In this document: positions 46,465-55,126 of the stretch, piece after piece
How the letters are laid out: every line of letters begins with the position of its first letter
How positions within the stretch are numbered: position 1 is the first letter of the stretch
Position numbers and translations under genes: made by a program
The notes under the pieces: model-generated
Told to the model about the DNA's origin: nothing
What the model saw: only the letters and a program-made list of their open reading frames with translations
The model's database searches: none
Assembly: GCF_002245625.1 (NCBI RefSeq)
Contig: NZ_NOIG01000007.1
Span: forward strand, 27,454-91,453
Source of the DNA: Acidovorax kalamii
GTDB lineage: Bacteria > Pseudomonadota > Gammaproteobacteria > Burkholderiales > Burkholderiaceae_C
Length of the DNA stretch: 64,000 bases
Direction of reading: 5' to 3'

Positions 46465-47208
46465 TTACGCCACCTTCTGTACCGACATCAGTGCCATGTA
46501 CAGAAAGCCCCGGGCCGTGGGCACGCGGTACACGCCCTGGGCGCCCAGCACCTGCGCGGCCACACCTGCCAGCTCCCAGCCATCGGTGGCATCGCCCTTC
46601 CACAGCGGCACCGTGAGGTGCGGGAAGCCCTGGGCTTCGCCAAACTCCCGCACCGCCGCGATGCGCGATACCACCGGGGCCTCGTTGTGGAAATTGGCCC
46701 AGGCCCACAGCCAGGTGCCGCTGGCCTCCGACACCGAGCCGATGAACTCGATGTCGGCCACCACACGGGGCACACCGCCGTCCGAGAAGGTCAAGGTGCC
46801 AGCGGACTGATCGTAGTCCCAGCGCTCAAAGCGCGAGATGCCGTGGTCCTGTTCCAGCGCGCGCTGCTTGTCCCGCAGCGTGTGGTGGCCCTGCGTCACC
46901 GCATCAATCCAGGCTGCTTCGGCATCGCCGTCCAGTGCCTCCACGCTGCGCGCCATGGCGTCCTGGTAGCAGTGGTGGCACAGGATCTGAAGGTCCAGGC
47001 ATTGCGCGTTGTGTTCGTTCCACTCACCCCCATGCCCCATCAGCTCGGCGTTGCAGCTGGCGCACCAAGCGTCCGGGTAGGGGGTGTCTGGCGAGGGTGC
47101 ATCGCAAAACCAGCGCTGCACCGGGTGGCGGCACAGGTGGCCGCAGACGTAGGTGGGCGCCGCTTCGCCGTGCTCGCCGCACTGGATGGATGTCGGCTCT
47201 TCGCTCAT
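46465..47208 (-). CDS. DUF6882-type protein with N-terminal cysteine cluster
   Basis: 247 aa. Residues about 10-50 hold seven Cys and three His in zinc-ribbon-like spacing (QCGEHG, YVCGHLC, WFCDAP, WCASC). The rest fits the DUF6882 pattern (GTWLWAWANFHNEAPVVSRIAAVREFGE). Its function is unknown; such proteins often occur as immunity-like or orphan single genes. Here it is placed ahead of SPOR, birA and SET genes on the same strand, with a 38-base gap to the SPOR stop. Confidence 0.7.
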   Translation of the reverse strand: MSEEPTSIQCGEHGEAAPTYVCGHLCRHPVQRWFCDAPSPDTPYPDAWCASCNAELMGHGGEWNEHNAQCLDLQILCHHCYQDAMARSVEALDGDAEAAWIDAVTQGHHTLRDKQRALEQDHGISRFERWDYDQSAGTLTFSDGGVPRVVADIEFIGSVSEASGTWLWAWANFHNEAPVVSRIAAVREFGEAQGFPHLTVPLWKGDATDGWELAGVAAQVLGAQGVYRVPTARGFLYMALMSVQKVA

Positions 47209-47246
47209 GGTGGCGCGGTGGGGATGAGGGGGCCTGGAGCAGGTTC

Positions 47247-47975
47247 TCAGCCGCAGGTGCGCAGCGTCTTGCCCGCCATGGCGCTGCGCAGGGCGTCCAG
47301 CTGGGGGCGCAGGGCATCGTTCACGGCGGGCAGGCGCAGTGTGAAGCCAGGGGCGTCGGGGCGCTCCTGCACCACGCGGGCCGTGCGCACGCCCTTGGTG
47401 CCCAGGTTGGCCAGCTCGCGCTCGGCGGCCTCTTTGGTGGTGAAGCGGCCCAGCGACAGGCCCAGTTCGAGCGTGCCCCCGGCGCGGTCGTGGTCCACCT
47501 TGCGGGCGCGCAGTTCGGCCCGCTTGCGGTCCAGCGTTTCCTGGTCTTCAAAGCGGCCCATGTAGACCATCCAGCGGCCTGCAATGGGTGTGGGCTCCAG
47601 CGCCCAGCTGCCCTGGGGCAGGGTTGCAGCGGCGGTGCGCAGGGCCTCGGCCTGGCGCTCGTCAAACACACCGGCCTGCAGGCACTCGCCGGGGTCAGCG
47701 GCCGGGGCGGCGGCGGATGCGGGATTGTCGGCGGCAGTGGTGGTGCTTGCGGTGGGCGCAGACGGTGCGGCAGGGGCGGGCACGGGCGCGCCCGAGGAGG
47801 TCTTGCTCGCATTCACCTTCAGGATCTGCAGCGTTTCGGGCCGGATCTGCTGGTTCATGCGCTGGGGCTCGGCCTGCTCCTGCGGGGCCCAGCCCCAGGG
47901 GCGCAGATGGCCCTGCGACCACGCGAAGTAGCCCGCGTTGGCCAGCAGCAGCACGATCACGGCGAGTCGGAGCAT
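47247..47975 (-). CDS. SPOR-domain membrane protein
   Basis: 242 aa. It has one N-terminal membrane helix (LAVIVLLLANAGYFAW) and a Pro/Ala-rich linker (about 50-95). Residues about 100-190 fit the SPOR fold, with WMVYMGRFEDQETLDRKRAELRARKV and LSLGRFTTKEAAERELANL. SPOR domains bind denuded septal glycan. It follows birA closely (26 bases), the usual order in this group (birA-sporulation-domain protein). Confidence 0.85.
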   Translation of the reverse strand: MLRLAVIVLLLANAGYFAWSQGHLRPWGWAPQEQAEPQRMNQQIRPETLQILKVNASKTSSGAPVPAPAAPSAPTASTTTAADNPASAAAPAADPGECLQAGVFDERQAEALRTAAATLPQGSWALEPTPIAGRWMVYMGRFEDQETLDRKRAELRARKVDHDRAGGTLELGLSLGRFTTKEAAERELANLGTKGVRTARVVQERPDAPGFTLRLPAVNDALRPQLDALRSAMAGKTLRTCG

Positions 47976-48001
47976 GGGGGAGGGCCTTTCTGCGGGCGTT
48001 C

Positions 48002-48856
48002 TTAAACCGGCGGCACGGCGCTGGGCCGGACGCTGATTTCGGAGCTAGTGATGGCCTGCATGCCGCCCGCCGTGTGCACCAGCAGGGCGCCATCGTCGCC
48101 CACGCCGTGCGCGGTGCCTGTGTGGCCATCGCTCAAGGTCACAGCACGGCCTTGCAGTACATCGCGCGCGGCGAACCGGGGCTGCATGGGCGCAAAGCCA
48201 TAGCCTTCAAACGCCTGCAGCATGGCCGCCAGCGGTGGCACGATGCGCAGCAGGGCGGTGGGGGCATCCAGGCCCGGCTCCACGTCCTGCAGGCTGCCAG
48301 GGGGCATGCTCATGCCCTCGGCGCTGCGCGGCAGCACATTGATGCCGATGCCCACCACCACATAGCGTGTGGTGGCCGCGCCCGTCTGGGCAGAGATCGC
48401 CTGGGGCGCCACAAAACTCGCGGTCTCCACCAGGATGCCGCCCAGCTTGCGGTCGCCTGCGGCTCCGCCCAGCCAGAGGTCGTTGGGCCACTTCAGGCCG
48501 ACGCGCGCGGGCTGGTTGGCGCCCAGTGGCGGCAGCACGGGCTGCAGGCTCTCGGCCACGCTCACACCCACAGCCAGCGAGAGGCCGGACCAATCCTTGG
48601 GCGCCAGCGGCAGGCCCAAAGACATCATCAGCGAAGCCCCCACATCGCTTTGCCATACCCGCCCCAGCCGCCCGCGCCCGGCGGTCTGCTGCTCGGCCAC
48701 CAGCAGGGTGGGATCGCACCGGCCTGCGCGCGCGCGGCGCATGAGTTCGGTGTTGGTGGAGTCGATGGTGGGCAGCACCTCGACGGTGAAGCCCGGCAGC
48801 AGCGGTGACACCGCCTCCCAGATGGCCTCGGCGGGCCAGCGGATGGGGGCATTCAT
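48002..48856 (-). CDS. birA: biotin--[acetyl-CoA-carboxylase] ligase
   Basis: 284 aa, the short form without the N-terminal DNA-binding domain. GRGRLGRVW is the biotinyl-AMP loop, LKWPNDLWL and KLGGILVE are catalytic blocks, and a small C-terminal SH3-like domain follows. It attaches biotin to carboxylase carrier proteins. As there is no HTH it cannot repress bio genes as E. coli BirA does. It overlaps the SET-domain gene by 4 bases. Confidence 0.95.
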   Translation of the reverse strand: MNAPIRWPAEAIWEAVSPLLPGFTVEVLPTIDSTNTELMRRARAGRCDPTLLVAEQQTAGRGRLGRVWQSDVGASLMMSLGLPLAPKDWSGLSLAVGVSVAESLQPVLPPLGANQPARVGLKWPNDLWLGGAAGDRKLGGILVETASFVAPQAISAQTGAATTRYVVVGIGINVLPRSAEGMSMPPGSLQDVEPGLDAPTALLRIVPPLAAMLQAFEGYGFAPMQPRFAARDVLQGRAVTLSDGHTGTAHGVGDDGALLVHTAGGMQAITSSEISVRPSAVPPV

Positions 48857-49407
48857 CGCCGGGCCTTTTTTGCGGCCTTGGCGGAAGGTTTGGACGGCGG
48901 CAGCGGCACCGGCGGCGCCCAGCCGCGCTTGGGCGCGAGCAGCGTGCCCCGGCAGTTGGGGCTGCCGCACCAGCAGGGATACTCGGCCTTGAGTTTCGGG
49001 GTGTAGCGCTCTTCGATGATCAGGCCGTAGTCGTAGTTCAGCTCTTCGCCCGCCTTGATGTTGCGCAGCGCGGTGATGAAAATGCGGCCGTCCCGCTCGT
49101 CGGCGTAGCAGTTGGGGTTGCAGCTGTGGTTGATCCAGCGCGACGAATTGCCGCCGAACTTTGCGTCGATCACATGGTCTTCATCCACATGGAAGTAGAA
49201 CGTGTGGTTGGGCTGCAAGGGGTCGTGCGGGTGCCGGTCCTGCGCTTCCTGCCAGCCGATCACTTCGCCCGTGTATTCGACAAGGACTTCGCCCTCTGCA
49301 ATATCCTGCACGGCAAACACGCCCTTGCCGTGCACGCCCGAGCGCCGCGTCTGGATGCGGCGGCCTGGTGCAACAGTGGGGGCAGCGGGCGGTGCGGTGC
49401 GGGGCAT
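48853..49407 (-). CDS. SET-domain protein (lysine methyltransferase-like)
   Basis: 184 aa. SET motifs are GVHGKGVFAVQDIAEGEVLVEYTGEVI (in parts), RWINHSCNPNC (SAM- and lysine-binding pseudoknot), ELNYDYG, then a post-SET-like CWCGSPNCRGTLL with its cysteine cluster. The C-terminal tail is Lys/Ala/Pro-rich. It has the full active-site set of eukaryote-like histone lysine methyltransferases; its bacterial target is unknown. It is translationally coupled to birA. Confidence 0.9.
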   Translation of the reverse strand: MPRTAPPAAPTVAPGRRIQTRRSGVHGKGVFAVQDIAEGEVLVEYTGEVIGWQEAQDRHPHDPLQPNHTFYFHVDEDHVIDAKFGGNSSRWINHSCNPNCYADERDGRIFITALRNIKAGEELNYDYGLIIEERYTPKLKAEYPCWCGSPNCRGTLLAPKRGWAPPVPLPPSKPSAKAAKKARR

Positions 49408-49429
49408 GGCAAAAACTCTGTTAACTTGA

Positions 49430-49464
49430 ATATGCACACACATGCGCGTGCGCGTGTACGCGTG
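49430..49464. other. 35-base alternating purine-pyrimidine tract (Z-DNA-prone)
   Basis: From 49430 to 49464 every step alternates purine and pyrimidine, made of CA/TG and CG/GC repeats (ATATGCACACACATGCGCG and on to GTACGCGTG). Such sequences turn to Z-DNA under negative supercoiling. It sits between the divergent SET and topB genes, 65 bases before topB. Confidence 0.75.
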
Positions 49465-49528
49465 AGGCAACGGATTGTAGAAGCGACCGGCCGGATGCCG
49501 GACAGCCAGACTGGCGAGAAACCAAAAA

Positions 49529-52441
49529 ATGACCAAGACCCTGGTAATTGCAGAAAAACCCTCGGTGGCGCAAGACATCGTGCGCGCACTGACCCCCGTG
49601 GCGGGCAAGTTCGAGAAGCACGAAGACCACTTCGAGAACGACCGCTATGTCGTCACCAGCGCCGTGGGCCACCTGGTGGAGATCCAGGCCCCCGAGCAGT
49701 TCGATGTGAAGCGCGGCAAGTGGAGCTTTGCGCACCTGCCGGTGATCCCGCCGTACTTTGACCTGAAGCCCGTGGACAAGACCAAGAGCCGCCTGAACGC
49801 GGTGGTCAAGCAGGCCAAGCGCAAGGACGTGACCGAACTCATCAACGCCTGTGACGCGGGCCGCGAGGGGGAGCTGATCTTCCGCCTGATCGAGCAGTAC
49901 GCCGGTGGCGCCAAGCCCCTGGGCAAACCCGTCAAGCGCCTGTGGCTGCAAAGCATGACGCCGCAGGCCATCCGCGAGGGCTTTGACGCGCTGCGCTCCG
50001 AGCAGCAAATGGCGGGCTTGGCCAGCGCGGCGCGCAGCCGCTCCGAGGCCGACTGGCTGGTGGGCATCAACGGCACACGCGCCATGACTGCGTTCAACTC
50101 GCGCGACGGAGGTTTCTTCCTGACCACCGTGGGCCGGGTGCAGACGCCCACGCTGTCGCTGGTGGTGGAGCGCGAAGAAAAAATCCGCAAGTTCGTGAGC
50201 CGCGACTACTGGGAAATCCACGCCACCTTCGGCGCTGAAGCGGGTGAGTACCCTGCCAAGTGGTTCGACCCCAAGTGGAAGAAGGGCGAAGATGCGGAGG
50301 CCAAGGCCGACCGCGTGTGGTCTGCCGCAGAAGCCCAGGCGATTGCCAGTGCCGTGCGCGGCAAGCAAGCCACCGTCACCGAAGAGAGCAAGCCCACCAC
50401 CCAGGCGTCGCCCCTGCTGTTCGACCTGACCAGCCTGCAGCGCGAGGCCAACGGCAAGTTCGGCTTCAGTGCCAAGACCACGCTGGCCCTGGCGCAAAGC
50501 CTGTACGAGCGCCACAAGGCCCTGACCTACCCGCGTACCGACTCGCGCGCGCTGCCCGAAGACTATTTGCCTGTCGCCAAGCAAACCTTTGAAATGCTGG
50601 CCGACAGCGGCATGCGCCACCTGGCGCCGCACGCGCTCACCGCGCTGAACAACAACTACGTGCGCCCGTCCAAGCGCATCTTCGACAACAGCAAGGTCAG
50701 CGATCACTTTGCCATCATCCCCACGCTGCAGGCACCGAGCGGCCTGAGCGAAGCCGAGCAAAAGCTGTACGACCTGGTCGTGCGCCGCTTCATGGCGGTG
50801 TTCTTCCCGAGCGCGGAATACACGGTGACCACGCGCATCAGCACCGTGGCCCCGCACAGCTTCAAGACCGAAGGTAAGGTGCTGGTCAAGCCCGGCTGGC
50901 TGGCCATCTATGGCAAGGAAGCGGCCGACGAAGTCGAAGGCGGCAAGGACGGCGACAAGGGCCAGAACCTGGTGCCGGTGAAACCCGGCGAAATGGTCAA
51001 CACCCTGGCGGCGGATCCCAAGGGCCTCAAGACCAAGCCGCCCGCCCGCTACTCCGAAGCCACGCTGCTGGGCGCCATGGAAAGCGCGGGCAAGCAGATC
51101 GACGACGACGAGCTGCGCGAAGCCATGCAGGAAAAAGGCCTGGGCACGCCTGCCACGCGTGCGGCCATCATCGAAGGCCTGCTGACTGAAAAGTACATGC
51201 TGCGCGAAGGCCGCGAGATCATCCCCACGGCCAAGGCCTTCCAGCTCATGACGCTGCTGCGCGGGCTGGAGGTCGAGGAACTCTGCCGCGCCGACCTGAC
51301 CGGCGAGTGGGAGTACAAGCTCTCGCAGATGGAAAAGGGCCAGCTCAGCCGCGAAGCCTTCATGGCCGAGATCGCCGCCATGACCGAGCGCATGGTCAAG
51401 AAGGCCAAGGAATACGACCGCGACACCATCCCCGGCGACTACGCCACGCTCGAATCGCCCTGCCCCAACTGTGGCGGCGTGGTGAAGGAGAACTACCGCC
51501 GTTTTGCCTGTGTGGGCAAGCCGGGTGCGGAAGGCTGCGGCTTCAGCTTCGGCAAGTCGCCCGCAGGCCGCACCTTTGAAACCGCCGAGGCCAACGCCCT
51601 GCTGCGCGACAAGAAGATCGGCCCGCTGGAGGGCTTCCGCTCCAAGGCAGGCTGGCCCTTCACGTCCGAGATCGTCATCAAATACGACGACGAGGCGCAC
51701 AACTACAAGCTTGAATTCGACTTTGGCGACGACAAGAAGGGCGAAGAGTCCGGCGAGATTGTGGAGTTTGAAGACGCCGCGCTGGGCGCCTGCCCCATCT
51801 GCGGATCGGACGTGCACGAGCACGGCAGCAACTACGTGTGCAGCAAGGCCGTGCCCACCGCCGCGCAGCCCACGCCCAGCTGCACCTTCAAGAGCGGCAA
51901 GATCATCCTGCAGCAGCCCGTGGAGCGCGAGCAGATGACCAAGCTGCTCGACACCGGCAAGACCGACCTGCTCGACAAGTTTGTGAGCATGCGCACGCGC
52001 CGCAACTTCAAGGCCCACCTGGCGTGGGACAAGGAGGCGGGCAAGGTCAACTTTGAATTTGCGCCCAGCAAATTCCCCCCACGCCCGGGTGCTGCTGCAA
52101 AAACAGTAGCTGCCAAGGCAGGCAAGACGGGCGCAGCGGCCAAAAAAGCCCCTGCAAAGAAGGCTGCCGCCAAAACCACCGCCGCCAAAGCCCCGCGCAA
52201 GGCCGCCGCAGGCAAGGCGCCCAGCGCCGCCCTGGCCGCCGTGATCGGTAACGAGCCGGTGGCCCGCCCTGAGGCCGTCAAGAAGATGTGGGAATACATC
52301 AAGACCCACAACCTGCAGGACCCCAAGGACAAGCGCACCATCGTGGCCGATGACAAGCTGCGCGCCGTGTTCGGCAAGGACAGCGCAGGCATGTTCGAGC
52401 TGGCAGGCATCCTCGGCAACCACCTGGGCGGCGAAGGATGA
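49529..52441 (+). CDS. topB: DNA topoisomerase III with C-terminal SWIB domain
   Basis: 970 aa, type IA. TOPRIM starts TLVIAEKPSVAQDI, the acidic triad lies in CDAGREGE, and the catalytic Tyr is in LTYPRTDS (near residue 335). Cysteine-containing C-terminal domains follow (CPNCGGVV...CGFSFG, CPICGSDV...C). Then come a Lys/Ala-rich histone-H1-like linker (about 855-910) and a SWIB/MDM2 domain (about 910-970, PEAVKKMWEYIKTHNLQDPKDKRTI in parts). The extension makes it about 300 residues longer than E. coli TopB. It decatenates and relaxes DNA. Its stop overlaps the next gene's ATG. Confidence 0.95.
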   Translation: MTKTLVIAEKPSVAQDIVRALTPVAGKFEKHEDHFENDRYVVTSAVGHLVEIQAPEQFDVKRGKWSFAHLPVIPPYFDLKPVDKTKSRLNAVVKQAKRKDVTELINACDAGREGELIFRLIEQYAGGAKPLGKPVKRLWLQSMTPQAIREGFDALRSEQQMAGLASAARSRSEADWLVGINGTRAMTAFNSRDGGFFLTTVGRVQTPTLSLVVEREEKIRKFVSRDYWEIHATFGAEAGEYPAKWFDPKWKKGEDAEAKADRVWSAAEAQAIASAVRGKQATVTEESKPTTQASPLLFDLTSLQREANGKFGFSAKTTLALAQSLYERHKALTYPRTDSRALPEDYLPVAKQTFEMLADSGMRHLAPHALTALNNNYVRPSKRIFDNSKVSDHFAIIPTLQAPSGLSEAEQKLYDLVVRRFMAVFFPSAEYTVTTRISTVAPHSFKTEGKVLVKPGWLAIYGKEAADEVEGGKDGDKGQNLVPVKPGEMVNTLAADPKGLKTKPPARYSEATLLGAMESAGKQIDDDELREAMQEKGLGTPATRAAIIEGLLTEKYMLREGREIIPTAKAFQLMTLLRGLEVEELCRADLTGEWEYKLSQMEKGQLSREAFMAEIAAMTERMVKKAKEYDRDTIPGDYATLESPCPNCGGVVKENYRRFACVGKPGAEGCGFSFGKSPAGRTFETAEANALLRDKKIGPLEGFRSKAGWPFTSEIVIKYDDEAHNYKLEFDFGDDKKGEESGEIVEFEDAALGACPICGSDVHEHGSNYVCSKAVPTAAQPTPSCTFKSGKIILQQPVEREQMTKLLDTGKTDLLDKFVSMRTRRNFKAHLAWDKEAGKVNFEFAPSKFPPRPGAAAKTVAAKAGKTGAAAKKAPAKKAAAKTTAAKAPRKAAAGKAPSAALAAVIGNEPVARPEAVKKMWEYIKTHNLQDPKDKRTIVADDKLRAVFGKDSAGMFELAGILGNHLGGEG

Positions 52442-52659
52442 CGCCCCACGGCGCCAGGCCCGTCGCATCGCCCGCCTTGGGCGTGTGGCGCACCGTGCTG
52501 GTGGTCGTTGCTGTTGCTGCTGTGCTGGGCGGTTGCAGCAGCACACCGGGCTCCGCACGGTCCAGCGACCCCGCCAGCCCGCAGCCATCGCAGGGCGCCA
52601 GCGGCGTGTCCGTGTTTGGCGACATCGATGTGGGCGTGACGCGCGAGCGCACGCGCTGA
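52438..52659 (+). CDS. small lipoprotein, 73 aa
   Basis: Begins by ATGA overlap with the topB stop. A hydrophobic segment is followed by lipobox LGGC and SSTPGSA. The mature part is a short Ser/Pro-rich chain ending GDIDVGVTRERTR. No family was recognised. Many Burkholderiales carry similar tiny lipoproteins after topB, but the link in function is unknown. Confidence 0.65.
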   Translation: MTPHGARPVASPALGVWRTVLVVVAVAAVLGGCSSTPGSARSSDPASPQPSQGASGVSVFGDIDVGVTRERTR

Positions 52660-52739
52660 CGGCACCCCGCGCCCGCGCGAAGCCTGCCGCCGCCCAGTGC
52701 AGCGCGATGGATGGAGCGGGCGCCGCACGGGAGAGAGAG

Positions 52740-53516
52740 ATGATGGAACCCGCACTGTCCCTGCAGATCGCCACCGCCGTCCACCACCGCATCCACACCG
52801 TCACGGTGCGCATGGATTCGGTGGGCTGGGTGGTGTCGGGCACCAAGCACCTGGTAACGCCCGACGGCGGGCATCGCTACCCCAGCGGGCGCGTGTTTGT
52901 GCTGCCGCGCGGCGCGCAGTGGGAAATCGTCAACGACCCCGCCCCGCAGGGCCGCTACGTGGCGCGGCTCCTGTGTTTTGCGCCCGAGCTGGTGGAGCAG
53001 TTCCACCGCCAGTTCGGCCAGTTTGTGGCCGTGCCCGCAGTGCAAGGCTGCGCGGGCCTGGCGGCCGATGCGGCGTTTGAAGACAGCTACATGCGTGCCG
53101 TGGCGGCGCTGGAGAGCGAGGCCAGCTCGCAGGCCCTGCGCGAACACCGCGCGCTCGAAGTGCTGCTGATGCTGGCCGAGGCGGGCATCGTGTTTGCCTC
53201 GCCGGGCGAGCTGGGCTGGGCCGAGCGTGTGCGCCGCCTCATCGGCCCCAGCCCCCAGGCCAACTGGACGCTGGAGCGCATCGCCGCCGCGTTTGCGATG
53301 AGCGCCAGCACCTTGCAGCGCCGCCTGGCGCAAGAGGGCGAAACCGTGAGCCAGTGCCTGCGCGATGTGCGGCTGGAGACGGGGCTCATGCTGCTGCAAA
53401 GCTCCGCGCTGCAGGTGTCCGAGATCGCGGCCCGCTGTGGCTACGAATCACACAGCCGCTTCAGCGCCGCGTTCCGCGAGCGTTTTGGTTTTTCGCCCTC
53501 GCAGCTGCGCCCCTGA
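52740..53516 (+). CDS. AraC-family transcriptional regulator
   Basis: 258 aa. The N-terminal half is a cupin-like sensing domain (MDSVGWVVSGTKHLVTPDGGHRYPSGRVFVLPRG in parts). The C-terminal AraC double HTH has WTLERIAAAFAMSASTLQRRLAQEGETV and EIAARCGYESHSRFSAAFRERFGFSPSQLR. It starts at ATGATG after a GAGAGAGAGA ribosome site; the second ATG may be used. Target and ligand are unknown. Confidence 0.88.
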   Translation: MMEPALSLQIATAVHHRIHTVTVRMDSVGWVVSGTKHLVTPDGGHRYPSGRVFVLPRGAQWEIVNDPAPQGRYVARLLCFAPELVEQFHRQFGQFVAVPAVQGCAGLAADAAFEDSYMRAVAALESEASSQALREHRALEVLLMLAEAGIVFASPGELGWAERVRRLIGPSPQANWTLERIAAAFAMSASTLQRRLAQEGETVSQCLRDVRLETGLMLLQSSALQVSEIAARCGYESHSRFSAAFRERFGFSPSQLRP

Positions 53517-53630
53517 CGCTGCGGCTGACGCGCCGCGCACAACCTTTGACGCCGACGGGCGAGTGCAATGGCCCGCCGCACCGCACCATCAAGCCCTTGT
53601 TTCACCCCGCAATCGCAAGGAGCCTTTCTG

Positions 53631-54224
53631 ATGTCGTTTCCTCTTTCGCGCCCCCTTCGCGCCCTCACCGCCGCCGCCGCCCTGGGCCTTGCACTGGCCG
53701 CCCCAGCCCAGGCCTTCACCCTCACCAGCCCCGACTTTGCCGAAGGCAGTACGCTGCCCCAGCGCTTCGAGTTCAAGGGCTTTGGCTGCGCGGGTGACAA
53801 CCAGTCGCCCGCCCTGCGCTGGAGCGGCGCACCCGCAGGCACGCAGAGCTTTGCCATCACCGCCTACGACCCCGACGCGCCCACGGGCTCGGGCTGGTGG
53901 CACTGGTCGGTGGTCAACATCCCCGCCAGCGTGACCGAGCTGCGGACCGACGCTGGCGCTGCGGGCGGCGCCAAGCTGCCCGCAGGCGCCAGCCATGTGC
54001 GCATTGACTACGGCGTGGCTGCCTGGGGCGGCACCTGCCCGCCCGAGGGCGATGCGCCGCACCGCTACATCTTCACGGTGCATGCGCTCAAGGTGCCGCG
54101 CCTGGACCTGCCTGCCGACGCCACTGCTGCGTTGGCGGGGTACATGATCAACGCCAACAGCCTGGGCAAGGCCACGCTCACGGCACGCTACGGGCGCCCT
54201 GCGGCCAAAGGCAAGCAGCAGTGA
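53631..54224 (+). CDS. YbhB/YbcL (Raf kinase inhibitor-like) periplasmic protein
   Basis: 197 aa. The signal peptide ends APAQAF. The PEBP fold follows with FTLTSPDFAEG, GDNQSPALRWSGAPAGTQSFAITAYDPDAP, GWWHWSVVNIP, YGVAAWGGTCPPEGDAPHRYIFTVHAL (in parts), i.e. the DPDAP, HW and GGP-like ligand-pocket motifs. AAGGAG at 53617-53622 supports the start. The function of bacterial members is not settled. Confidence 0.92.
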   Translation: MSFPLSRPLRALTAAAALGLALAAPAQAFTLTSPDFAEGSTLPQRFEFKGFGCAGDNQSPALRWSGAPAGTQSFAITAYDPDAPTGSGWWHWSVVNIPASVTELRTDAGAAGGAKLPAGASHVRIDYGVAAWGGTCPPEGDAPHRYIFTVHALKVPRLDLPADATAALAGYMINANSLGKATLTARYGRPAAKGKQQ

Positions 54225-54290
54225 CCGTGTGGGCTGGGGCGCTGTGATGTTTTAAGCTTGGTGGTCATCCATCCCGCCGCAGGCCCACCC

Positions 54291-54641
54291 ATGCGCAGCC
54301 CCCGCGAACGAGCCCTTTGGTCCCTTCTGGCCGCACTGCTGCTGGCCGCTGCCGCCGCAGCCTGGTGGACCGCCGACCAGTGGCTGCCCCAGGCCGGGCC
54401 CTGGACCGAACAGGCCTGGAAAAAGATCACCCGCCCCGGGCCCGAGTCCCTGCCGCCCGACAAGCGCCCCGCTGCTGCGCAGGCCCGCCCCGCGCAGACG
54501 GGCGCATCCCAGCCCGTGGCCCCGCAGCCGCGCAAATGTGTGCGGGACGGCCGCACCACTTACACCGACCAGCCCTGCCCCAAGGGCAGCCAGGAGCTGC
54601 CGGTGGATGGCGCAGTCACGTCGCTGCCGCCTGCGCAGTAA
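54291..54641 (+). CDS. DUF4124-like membrane-anchored protein
   Basis: 116 aa. There is one N-terminal membrane helix (ALWSLLAALLLAAAAAAWW), a Pro-rich middle and a short C-terminal CVRDGRTTYTDQPCP motif, the core of DUF4124 with its two cysteines. Periplasmic orientation is expected. Function is unknown. Confidence 0.7.
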   Translation: MRSPRERALWSLLAALLLAAAAAAWWTADQWLPQAGPWTEQAWKKITRPGPESLPPDKRPAAAQARPAQTGASQPVAPQPRKCVRDGRTTYTDQPCPKGSQELPVDGAVTSLPPAQ

Positions 54642-54787
54642 GCGGCTGGCGGCGAGCTGTGGCGGTGTATGGGACCGTGGTGGGCATGTCGCTTTTTTCC
54701 TAGCCCGCGAGGGGGCCGCGCGGATTCAATCGGTGCCTTGATTCACTGCCCCAGGCCTTTCTCAATTCTGGAGGGCCGCTTGCACCG

Positions 54788-55126
54788 ATGCACCACCACC
54801 AACCCCTGCGCGTTTTTCTTTTCCTGCTGGCCGCCCTGGGCCTGGCCATCCCCTGGTACTTCAACACCCTGTACTTTCTGGCCGGTGGCAGCGTGATGCC
54901 CGGTGTCTTCTGGCGCGACGCCTTTGCCAACGCGCTCACCACCGGCATCACCTGCGACGTGTACCTGGCCGCCGTGGCGTTCTCGGCCTGGGTGGCGGCC
55001 GACCGCCGCCTGGGCGCGTGGCGCTGGGCCTATATCGCGGCGTGCTTTGGTATCGGGCTCGCGTTTGTGATGCCGCTGTACCTGGCTCAGCGCTTGCGGA
55101 TGGACGCAGCCCGCTCCAGCGGCTGA
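54788..55126 (+). CDS. DUF2834 membrane protein
   Basis: 112 aa with three hydrophobic segments. It fits DUF2834: LAALGLAIPWYFNTLYFLAGG, then a second helix with DVYLAAVAFSAWVAAD, then FGIGLAFVMPLYLAQRL. Function is unknown. Its last 40 bases overlap the convergent AraC-type gene. Confidence 0.82.
   Translation: MHHHQPLRVFLFLLAALGLAIPWYFNTLYFLAGGSVMPGVFWRDAFANALTTGITCDVYLAAVAFSAWVAADRRLGAWRWAYIAACFGIGLAFVMPLYLAQRLRMDAARSSG

Noticed and set aside
49421..52846. A 1141-codon open frame antisense to topB
   Set aside because: The translation has no family resemblance and is rich in Gly/Ala/His/Arg, while topB on the other strand is certain.
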